Of a stretch of 5,338 nucleotides of DNA, positions 1-5,222 are shown piece after piece. The stretch spans positions 1-5,338 of the forward strand of contig JAIRLS010000176.1 of the NCBI GenBank assembly GCA_031259205.1. Reading direction: 5' to 3'. The notes beneath the pieces are model-generated. The model saw only the letters and a program-made list of their open reading frames with translations. It did not search any database and had not been told where the DNA came from. Within the stretch, counting starts at the first letter, position 1. The number at the start of each line of letters is the position of its first letter. The stretch is from Bacteroidales bacterium. GTDB lineage: Bacteria; Bacteroidota; Bacteroidia; Bacteroidales; UBA4181. The position numbers were made by a program, and so were the translations under genes.

Positions 1-34
1 AAAAAAATAAGACCCCGATCAAAGAACTCCTCAT
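1..34 (-). CDS. Possible 5' end of a minus-strand gene, cut by the window edge
   Basis: On the minus strand an ATG at 34-32 opens a frame that stays open to the edge and reads MRSSLIGVLFF. It lies about 20 nt downstream of the start expected from the minus-strand promoter at 89-60, which is normal leader length for this group. The visible residues are a short basic start followed by hydrophobic residues, as in a signal peptide or first membrane segment, but 11 codons cannot identify a product. The call rests on promoter placement and the open frame only; the true start could lie outside the window. Confidence 0.3.
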   Translation of the reverse strand, partial: MRSSLIGVLFF

Positions 35-59
35 TACCGTCTCAACGATTTTGAGGGCG

Positions 60-89
60 CAAAGATACTGCTTTTTTTTATCATCCAAA
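60..89 (-). promoter_or_regulatory. Minus-strand Bacteroidota-type promoter
   Basis: Read on the minus strand, TTTG (89-86) is followed after 18 nt by TATCTTTG (67-60). This matches the known Bacteroides -33 TTTG and -7 TAnnTTTG boxes at the usual distance. Transcription would start near position 55 and run left out of the window. It is the best two-box promoter match in the window and makes the region up to about 245 a divergent intergenic space. Confidence 0.6.
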
Positions 90-152
90 CTTTTTTTGAA
101 AAAAAATATGAGAAAAAATTCAAAACGCCGTATTATCAGGTTATTCGCCCAT

Positions 153-191
153 AAAAAAAAATCGCCGGTTAAGGAGTGGTATGGCGATTTT
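153..191 (-). terminator. Hairpin with A-tract; intrinsic-terminator shape on the minus strand
   Basis: AAAATCGCC (158-166) and GGCGATTTT (183-191) are perfect 9-bp inverted repeats around a 16-nt loop. Immediately left is an uninterrupted run of nine A (153-161), so on the minus strand the stem runs into nine T, the classic rho-independent shape. On the plus strand the hairpin is followed by only four T and then CCC, so it would be weak in that direction. It lies between two divergent promoters, with no minus-strand gene visible to its right. Confidence 0.5.
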
Positions 192-244
192 CCCGTACGA
201 TGCGGAGGCGGTTCTTCGTTTATTCCGTTTTTTCGGAAATGTTA

Positions 245-276
245 TTTCGCATCTTTTGCAAAATAACGTATCTTTG
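245..276 (+). promoter_or_regulatory. Promoter of the MenI-like thioesterase gene
   Basis: TATCTTTG at 269-276 is a perfect TAnnTTTG -7 box. A TTTC at 245-248, 20 nt upstream, is an imperfect -33 TTTG. The start of transcription expected near 282 leaves a 15-20 nt leader before the ATG codons at 298 and 301. This argues against translation from the upstream in-frame ATG at 181, which lies before the promoter. Confidence 0.6.
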
Positions 277-300
277 CAGCACGGTAATTCGACAATTATG

Positions 301-714
301 ATGAATGATATATCTTTGAATGAACTGAATGCGAGGATGGACGATACTTTGGCAAGTCACCTCAACATTCGATGCACTCATGTTTCCGAGGGACGGGTAG
401 AGGCAACCATGCCTGTGGACAAGCGTACCCGTCAGCCTTTTGGCCTGTTGCATGGCGGCGCGACATTGGCGCTGGCGGAAACGGCGGCGGGAATCGGTTC
501 GTTGGCGTTGTGCGACGAGGGAGAAACCTGCGTGGGGATGCAGGTAAGCGGTAATCACGTGTCGTCCGCCGTTGAAGGGGATACCGTATATGCGGTAGCC
601 ACTGTCATCCATAAGGGACGCACTACGCACGTATGGAATGTAGATGTGTTCACTTCGGCAGGAAAACTCGTTTCCTCAGTGCGTGTCGTCAACAGCATGT
701 TGCAGACCGGATAA
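301..714 (+). CDS. menI: Hotdog-fold acyl-CoA thioesterase, likely 1,4-dihydroxy-2-naphthoyl-CoA hydrolase (MenI/YdiI type)
   Basis: A 137-residue single-domain hotdog protein. By family it hydrolyses DHNA-CoA to DHNA in cytoplasmic menaquinone synthesis; related PaaI/EntH enzymes take other aryl- or acyl-CoA esters, so the exact substrate is inferred. The core at residues 34-60 (EATMPVD, then QPFGLLHGGA, then LAE) closely follows E. coli YdiI as I recall it. Q45, H51, the Gly-Gly at 52-53 and the catalytic Glu60 are present, as is the later NHVSSAVEGD strand-turn (YdiI: NHVRSAREG). Length matches YdiI (136 residues). An ATG one codon upstream, at 298, is equally possible. The in-frame ATG at 181 would add 40 non-conserved residues and precedes the promoter, so it is rejected. 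The gene has its own promoter and is 115 nt from the next gene, so it is probably monocistronic. Confidence 0.88.
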   Translation: MNDISLNELNARMDDTLASHLNIRCTHVSEGRVEATMPVDKRTRQPFGLLHGGATLALAETAAGIGSLALCDEGETCVGMQVSGNHVSSAVEGDTVYAVATVIHKGRTTHVWNVDVFTSAGKLVSSVRVVNSMLQTG

Positions 715-773
715 TCCGAATATCCCCGTACGCTTGCAATAATAAAGAATTAGTGAGAAGAACGGAAAAACTT

Positions 774-804
774 TTTCTTTTTATTGTTTTTTGCGTTAAT
801 TTTG
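774..804 (+). promoter_or_regulatory. Promoter of the four-gene operon
   Basis: TAATTTTG at 797-804 matches the TAnnTTTG -7 box. A TTTC at 774-777, 19 nt upstream, is a weak -33 box inside a T-rich tract (772-797). The inferred start near 810 gives a leader of about 20 nt, very A-rich just before the ATG at 830, in place of a Shine-Dalgarno sequence. No equally good promoter was seen between the following genes, whose gaps are 4-11 nt. Confidence 0.5.
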
Positions 805-829
805 CGATTTCAAATAACAAAAAATAGAA

Positions 830-1996
830 ATGAGTTTATTAGGTTTAAAAGTTATCTTGGGAATTTTTCCCGGCACAACCAAAGTAGAAAGACAAAGAGA
901 ACGGCTTATTTCCGATTATCAGCAATATAAAGAATATTCCCAATCGGAAGAATTAAGACGGTATGAATATTTGCGCAAATACTTAAATTCGAAAGAATTT
1001 AAAAAAAATCATTCCTTAAAGCAAGAATATGACGAGCTTCGGAAATCAAAAGCGTTAAAACGTTATTTCAAGAAAAAAGCCGATGAAAACGAATCGGCTT
1101 ATCAGCAATACATGGATGAGTTCCCGTCGGAAGAGCTAAGACGATACGAATATCTGCGCCGATACTTGGATTCGGAGGAATTTAAAAAAAATAATTTATT
1201 AAAACAGGAATATGACGAGCTTCGAAAATCAAAAGCGTTAAAACATTATTTCAAGGAAAAGGCCAACGAAAGCAGGTTTATTCCCGCCACGATATGGAAA
1301 ATGAAATTTGAAGACGATTTCACAGACGAGCGGCTCAACAGCGATATATGGATTACCCGTTATTACAGAGGAGAAAAGGCGCTGAATGAGAACTATACGT
1401 TATGGGGCGACTTGCAGTGCAACACGGACGGCGATAATCTGTCGATTGCGAACTCAATCCTTTCCATCGAAACACGGCAGGAAAAGAAGAAGGGCATTTC
1501 ATGGAATCCTCTGGCCGGTTTTATACCCTGTGAATTTCCCTACACCTCTGGAATTGTCAGTACGGCAAAATCATTCCGGCTACGGTACGGGAAAGTAGAG
1601 GCAAAAATGAAAGTACCCGGAAACAAAGCCGCCTATCATGCTTTTTGGCTGGCAAGCGAAAAGGCTTTGCCGCAAATCAATATCTTTACTTACGAGCAAG
1701 GCAGGTTTTATCTGGGAAATTTTTGGGGAAGGCTGAATGAAGCAGGCGGCGCCAACAGAGATGTTACAGCTATCACAGGCGCATTTGCAGGGAAAAGTTT
1801 TATTTTCTCGCTGGAATGGACTAAAGACAGTTTGATTTGGGCGATTAACGGCGTAACCATAAAAACGATGTTGTTCGGGATACCTGCCGAACCTTTGTAT
1901 ATTGCAATGGCGTCGGGCGTAAGGGGCAAGCGCCCCCTGACAACCCCCGTCAGGTTTGAGATTGACTGGATTCGTTATTACCAGTCAAACGATTAA
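830..1996 (+). CDS. Repeat-containing protein with a catalytically degenerate GH16-like domain
   Basis: 388 residues in two parts. Residues 1-17 are a short hydrophobic start without a lipobox or convincing signal-peptide cleavage site. Residues 20-148 are highly charged, probably helical, and contain two 61-residue tandem repeats (Y30 onward, Y91 onward). Residues 155-386 resemble a GH16 (laminarinase-like) beta-sandwich: the entry strand FEDDFTDERLNSDIW, WGDLQ (192-196), SGIVSTAKSFRLRYGKVEAK (240-259), AFWLAS (271-276), and the closing strand FEIDWIRYYQ (376-385). The active-site strand, normally E-I-D-I-x-E, reads Q282-I-N284-I-F-T287, so nucleophile, assistant and acid/base positions are all replaced. 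Hydrolase activity is therefore unlikely; glycan binding is an inference. It is the first gene of the operon, 11 nt before the sugar-phosphate transferase gene. The repeat half is A-rich in DNA compared with its neighbours. Automated labels may call it a family 16 glycosyl hydrolase. Confidence 0.75.
   Translation: MSLLGLKVILGIFPGTTKVERQRERLISDYQQYKEYSQSEELRRYEYLRKYLNSKEFKKNHSLKQEYDELRKSKALKRYFKKKADENESAYQQYMDEFPSEELRRYEYLRRYLDSEEFKKNNLLKQEYDELRKSKALKHYFKEKANESRFIPATIWKMKFEDDFTDERLNSDIWITRYYRGEKALNENYTLWGDLQCNTDGDNLSIANSILSIETRQEKKKGISWNPLAGFIPCEFPYTSGIVSTAKSFRLRYGKVEAKMKVPGNKAAYHAFWLASEKALPQINIFTYEQGRFYLGNFWGRLNEAGGANRDVTAITGAFAGKSFIFSLEWTKDSLIWAINGVTIKTMLFGIPAEPLYIAMASGVRGKRPLTTPVRFEIDWIRYYQSND
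917..1282 (+). repeat. Two in-frame tandem repeats of 183 bp (61 codons)
   Basis: Unit 1 spans 917-1099 and unit 2 spans 1100-1282. Of the first 57 aligned residues, 44 are identical by hand count, and the blocks SEELRRYEYLR and LKQEYDELRKSKALK are exact. The DNA of the second block (about 1019-1062 against 1202-1245) is almost unchanged, which points to a recent duplication or conversion. Each unit also carries three copies of a short motif S-x-x-[LF]-[KR]-[KRH]-[YN], at residues 39, 54, 73 and 100, 115, 134. Confidence 0.9.
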
Positions 1997-2007
1997 AATC
2001 TTTTTTA

Positions 2008-3093
2008 ATGAGCAGTTTATCCAATGAAACGATTTTATTGCTGTCGGCAGTAGTTTCCTTTTTGGCAACTTTCTATTCCATACCTGCTATCGTACGAATT
2101 TCAAAAAAGAAACGAATATTCGACGAGCCGAGCCAAAGAAAAAGCCATACACAGAAAATTCCTACGGTGGGAGGAATAGCGATCTTTCTCGGATTTGCCC
2201 TGTCTGCCGGTTCGTTCATCAGCTACGATCATGTTCCGTCATTGCAATATATATTGGTATCCTGCATCATCATCTTCTTTCTTGGCCTGTACGACGACAT
2301 GGTGTCGATTGCACCCGTGAAAAAACTGCTGGGACAGATTGTCGCCGCGCTGGTGGTCGCCATTCCGGGAAACATGCGATTGACCAGCCTGCACGGATTT
2401 ATGGGAATCGGCAACATTTCGACGACAACCAGTGTCCTGCTGACCGTTTTTGTGATTATCGTCATTATCAACAGTCTGAATCTGATTGATGGCGTGGACG
2501 GGCTGGCCGCTTCCATAGGAATATTGGCCACTTCATTTTTCGGAACATGGTTTTTCCTTTCGGGAAATCCGCAATATAGCCTGCTTTCGTCTGCCATCAT
2601 CGGCACGTTATTCGCTTTTTTCGGATATAATGTTTTCGGCGTTAAAAACAAGATTTTCATGGGCGACACAGGTTCCCTGCTGGTAGGCTTCCTGATCAGC
2701 ATGCAGGTCATTTTCTTTAATGAAAAAAATATCGGACTGACTTCCGCCTTTCCCATCAAATCGGCGCCGGCGGTTTCTTTCGTTGTCCTGATCATCCCAC
2801 TGTATGACACTATTCGGGTGTTTATCATCAGAATCTTGCGGGGACGATCGCCTTTTCACGCCGATAAAAACCACATCCATCATCTTTTGCTAAGACTGGG
2901 ATATACCCATCTCCAGACTACTTTGCTGATTCTGCTGGCCAATATCTGTTTCATTATTTTGGCGCTGTTTCTGCAAAACATAGGACTTGTACGGATAATG
3001 CTGATTGTGTTGTCGGTGGCTACCGTCATCTCTTTCATTATGGAAAACCGTGTACGAAAACACAATCACCCGGTCAATGATCACAGAAAATAA
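2008..3093 (+). CDS. Polyprenyl-phosphate sugar-1-phosphate transferase (WecA/MraY superfamily, GT4-like integral membrane enzyme)
   Basis: 361 residues with about ten membrane segments. The family moves a sugar-1-phosphate (GlcNAc-1-P for WecA) from a UDP-sugar to undecaprenyl phosphate on the inner face of the cytoplasmic membrane, the first step of O-antigen, capsule or related glycan assembly. All hallmark loops are visible: D39-E-P with R44-K-x-H47, then IPTVGG (51-56); the Asp pair D96-D97 in GLYDDM; N155-S-L-N-L-I-D-G-V-D-G-L166; MGDTGS (218-223); and the WecA-type basic loop HADKNHIHH (284-292). The last loop and the presence of R44/K45/H47 favour the WecA branch over MraY. The sugar cannot be read from sequence. 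The gene sits 11 nt after the GH16-like gene and 4 nt before the rhomboid gene, so co-transcription is likely. Length is normal and no key residue is missing. Confidence 0.9.
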   Translation: MSSLSNETILLLSAVVSFLATFYSIPAIVRISKKKRIFDEPSQRKSHTQKIPTVGGIAIFLGFALSAGSFISYDHVPSLQYILVSCIIIFFLGLYDDMVSIAPVKKLLGQIVAALVVAIPGNMRLTSLHGFMGIGNISTTTSVLLTVFVIIVIINSLNLIDGVDGLAASIGILATSFFGTWFFLSGNPQYSLLSSAIIGTLFAFFGYNVFGVKNKIFMGDTGSLLVGFLISMQVIFFNEKNIGLTSAFPIKSAPAVSFVVLIIPLYDTIRVFIIRILRGRSPFHADKNHIHHLLLRLGYTHLQTTLLILLANICFIILALFLQNIGLVRIMLIVLSVATVISFIMENRVRKHNHPVNDHRK

Positions 3094-3097
3094 TTAA

Positions 3098-3985
3098 ATG
3101 GACAGTTCATTTTTCAGGGAGGCAAAACGTGTTTTCGGGTCATGGGACGTATTGATGCAGATCATAGCGGTAAATGTGGCTGTGTTTGTATTCTACCATG
3201 TGATTCATCTCTTTTTTATCCTTTTTTCGATAGAGGATCAGTTTGCAGTCGATGCGTGGCTGGCTGCTCCTGCAGACCTTTCCGTGCTTGTGCGCCGTCC
3301 GTGGACGGTCGTGTCCAGCATGTTCTTCCACACCGAATGGCTGCACATCCTCTTCAACATGTTGTGGCTGTTTTGGTTCGGACATATTTTCCGGCGCTAT
3401 TTCGACAAAAATCTCCTGCTCAACGTATATTTACTGGGCGGTTTGGCAGGCGTATTTCTGTTTGTCTTTTCCTACAACGTGTTTCCGGTTTTTTCGCTGG
3501 AGCGTCACCTGTCCATTCTCTTGGGAGCATCGGCGGGAGTACTTGCCGTAGTAACCGGAATCGCCTGCTATGTGCCTAATTACAGAATCAACCTGCTCTT
3601 TTTCGGTCAAGTACGACTGATCTACGTAGCAGCAGCCTCAATTGTGCTTGACCTTGTATCCATTTCCATGAACGAGAACGCGGGCGGACACATCGCCCAC
3701 CTGGGAGGCGCGTTTTTCGGGTGGATTTTTGCCGTCAATATCCGGCAACGACGGGACATCACCTCCTGGCTAACAAGACTTCAGACTTGCATCCGATCGT
3801 TGTTCCGGAAAAAAACCAGACTGAAAGTCAATTACCGGCGACCTCCCGCCAACGACTGGGATTACAACAAACAAAAGAAAGAACATCAGGAAGAAATAGA
3901 CTATATTCTGGACAAAATATCCAAAGGCGGCTACGACTGCCTGACCCGTCAGGAGAAAGAAACGTTGTTCCGTCAAAAAAAGTGA
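3098..3985 (+). CDS. Rhomboid-family intramembrane serine protease
   Basis: 295 residues, cytoplasmic membrane, about six membrane segments between residues 18 and 216. Rhomboids cut membrane-spanning segments of substrate proteins using a Ser-His dyad. The L1-TM2 signature R67-P-W and HILFNM carries H83 and N87 (oxyanion site, as in GlpG H150/N154). G143-A-S-A-G147 holds the nucleophile Ser145. GGHIAHLGGAFFG holds the catalytic His201 with the HxxGxxxG spacing at G204 and G208. All catalytic positions are intact, so it should be active. A soluble basic tail (about 217-295) ends in EIDYILDKISKGGYDCLTRQ followed by EKETLF, a helical LTxxEKxxL-type tail I recall from many Bacteroidota rhomboids. 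The natural substrate is unknown. Gaps of 4 nt on either side place it inside the operon; a rhomboid gene followed by an EEP-family gene is, as I recall, a recurrent pair in this phylum. Confidence 0.9.
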   Translation: MDSSFFREAKRVFGSWDVLMQIIAVNVAVFVFYHVIHLFFILFSIEDQFAVDAWLAAPADLSVLVRRPWTVVSSMFFHTEWLHILFNMLWLFWFGHIFRRYFDKNLLLNVYLLGGLAGVFLFVFSYNVFPVFSLERHLSILLGASAGVLAVVTGIACYVPNYRINLLFFGQVRLIYVAAASIVLDLVSISMNENAGGHIAHLGGAFFGWIFAVNIRQRRDITSWLTRLQTCIRSLFRKKTRLKVNYRRPPANDWDYNKQKKEHQEEIDYILDKISKGGYDCLTRQEKETLFRQKK

Positions 3986-3989
3986 CGCC

Positions 3990-5084
3990 ATGAAAAAGTT
4001 TTTCCGCCTCGTTTTCCTTATCCTCAATATAATGGCAGCGACAGGGCTGTTGCTTTCCTATCTCTCTTGCCGGATAAGTCCGGAAAAAATCTGGTGGCTC
4101 GGTTTTTTCGGGTTGGCGTATCTTTATCTTTTTATTTTCAATCTCATTTTCATCGTGATTTGGGCTTTCAGCAAAAAGAAAAAATACCTGCTGATTTCCC
4201 TGCTGGTCATACTGCCGGGATGGGGCGTCACCGGACGGAACATACAACTGTGGGGGAAAAAACTGCCGGAAACACTGCACGACAATAAAATCATCAACGT
4301 ATTGTCGTGCAATGTGCACATGTTCCTGCAGAAAAACGGGAAACAGGAAAACGGAAAGCCGCTGCACATCATTGACTTTTTCGTTGAATCGCAGCCGGAC
4401 ATCCTCTGTATGCAAGAATTTACGACGGATCTGCAAAAAGAAATCAGCCGGCGGACAGATATGCCTTATCTACACGTCGAACTGTCGAACAGGACGGGTA
4501 TTGCCACCTATAGCCGGTTTCCGATTGTGGAAAGGAAACGGATTTACTCCGACCGGTCTATCAACGTGTGCATGTACACCGATGTGGCTGTCGGGGACGA
4601 TACCCTTCGAGTGTTCAACATCCATCTGAAATCCATCGGATTCAACATAAAACAGTGGGATTTGCTCGAAAACGCTATCCGCAAAGACTACGACACTACT
4701 ATCATGACAACCGTTCGGGATATTGTGAAACGAATGGCGACTACCGCAATCAGCCGTTCCGCACAGGCAGGAATCATCAGGCAACACATCGACCGGTCGC
4801 CTTACGCGGTGATTATATGCGGCGATTTCAATGATCCTCCGGTTTCCTACTCCTACCGGAAAGTACGCGGCAACTGCAAGGACGCCTTCGTCGAAGCCGG
4901 ACGCGGAATCAGCGCCACTTACAATATCGGCCAAATCTCAAGGCAACGCATCGACTATATCCTCCATTCGCCCGTTTTCGACGCCTACGACTACAAATGC
5001 CCACGTGTAAGCATTTCCGACCACTATCCGGTGATGTGCAAACTGAAAATTAATCCAACCCAGCCAAAATCACCACAAAAATAA
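3990..5084 (+). CDS. Membrane-anchored endonuclease/exonuclease/phosphatase (EEP) family hydrolase
   Basis: 364 residues. Three N-terminal hydrophobic segments (about 5-27, 36-60, 66-80) anchor a soluble domain (about 100-355). The domain has the full metal-dependent phosphoesterase set of the EEP fold (exonuclease III, DNase I, sphingomyelinase and inositol-phosphatase relatives): N108 in LSCNVHMF, E143 in DILCMQEF, H212 in FNIHLKS, D279 and N281 in GDFND, D322 in RIDYIL, and the terminal S343-D344-H345 that supplies the catalytic His. Three membrane segments should place the catalytic domain outside the cytoplasm if the N-terminus is cytoplasmic, which would argue for a lipid or extracellular phosphodiester rather than chromosomal DNA; this topology is inferred. 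The substrate is unknown. It is the last gene of the operon, 4 nt after the rhomboid stop, and is followed by a hairpin at 5106-5133. An ATG at 3990 begins MKKFFRLVF, a typical basic start for an inserted segment. Confidence 0.88.
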   Translation: MKKFFRLVFLILNIMAATGLLLSYLSCRISPEKIWWLGFFGLAYLYLFIFNLIFIVIWAFSKKKKYLLISLLVILPGWGVTGRNIQLWGKKLPETLHDNKIINVLSCNVHMFLQKNGKQENGKPLHIIDFFVESQPDILCMQEFTTDLQKEISRRTDMPYLHVELSNRTGIATYSRFPIVERKRIYSDRSINVCMYTDVAVGDDTLRVFNIHLKSIGFNIKQWDLLENAIRKDYDTTIMTTVRDIVKRMATTAISRSAQAGIIRQHIDRSPYAVIICGDFNDPPVSYSYRKVRGNCKDAFVEAGRGISATYNIGQISRQRIDYILHSPVFDAYDYKCPRVSISDHYPVMCKLKINPTQPKSPQK

Positions 5085-5105
5085 GGGGAAACAAGGTAAT
5101 CAAAC

Positions 5106-5133
5106 CAATAACGATATTGATAATATGTTATTG
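5106..5133. terminator. AT-rich hairpin after the operon, possible terminator or 3'-end stabiliser
   Basis: CAATAAC (5106-5112) pairs with GTTATTG (5127-5133), and ATATT (5114-5118) pairs with AATAT (5122-5126). Together they form a 12-bp stem with one bulged G at 5113 and a 3-nt loop. It begins 22 nt after the EEP stop codon, where a terminator is expected. It has no T-run on either side and few G-C pairs, so it is not a textbook intrinsic terminator. Confidence 0.4.
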
Positions 5134-5152
5134 TCAATCACTACTGTCCGGT

Positions 5153-5188
5153 AAAAAAAGAGAGCGGTCAACGCATATTTAACCGCTC
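5153..5188 (-). terminator. Inverted repeat with A-tract upstream of the RhuM-family gene
   Basis: GAGCGGT (5162-5168) and ACCGCTC (5182-5188) form a 7-bp stem. Two further A-T pairs (5170-5171 with 5179-5180) follow one mismatch. A run of seven A (5153-5159) lies just left, so on the minus strand the stem ends in TCTTTTTTT, the shape of an intrinsic terminator. On the plus strand there is no T-run. Its right arm ends 6 nt before the TATCTTTG box, so the repeat covers the position of the -33 element and could instead be a protein-binding operator. Confidence 0.4.
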
Positions 5189-5194
5189 AATGAT

Positions 5195-5202
5195 TATCTT
5201 TG
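5195..5202 (+). promoter_or_regulatory. -7 box of the RhuM-family gene promoter
   Basis: TATCTTTG at 5195-5202 is a perfect TAnnTTTG box, identical to the one before the thioesterase gene. No clear TTTG is found 18-20 nt upstream, where the inverted repeat lies instead, so the promoter may be weak or need an activator. The start expected near 5208 leaves about 15 nt before the ATG at 5223. Confidence 0.5.
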
Positions 5203-5222
5203 CACTCAAAATAATGTATAAA

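Noticed and set aside
51..266. A 71-codon plus-strand open frame upstream of the thioesterase gene
   Set aside because: It spans the minus-strand promoter, the hairpin at 153-191 and most of the thioesterase promoter. The product is a lysine- and arginine-rich low-complexity string from A-rich DNA with no recognisable domain.
181..300. N-terminal extension of the thioesterase from the ATG at 181
   Set aside because: The extension starts upstream of the TATCTTTG promoter box, has no counterpart in YdiI-type proteins, and starting at 301 gives the normal family length.
764..798. GAAAAAcTTTTTC palindrome and T-rich tract after the thioesterase gene, as an intrinsic terminator
   Set aside because: The palindrome has a one-base loop and only A-T pairs apart from its ends, so no stable RNA hairpin is expected. 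The tract is better explained as the AT-rich -33 region of the operon promoter.
917..1282. The direct repeats considered as a CRISPR-like or mobile-element repeat
   Set aside because: There are only two adjacent 183-bp units, in frame, with no spacers, and the protein similarity explains them as a coding duplication.
2229..2828. A 199-codon minus-strand open frame inside the sugar-phosphate transferase gene
   Set aside because: It is antisense to the conserved catalytic motifs of the plus-strand gene, and its translation shows no domain features.
3828..4436. A 202-codon minus-strand open frame across the rhomboid/EEP junction, and a 154-codon one at 4470-4934
   Set aside because: Both are antisense to strongly supported genes with intact active-site motifs, lack their own promoters and have no recognisable domains.
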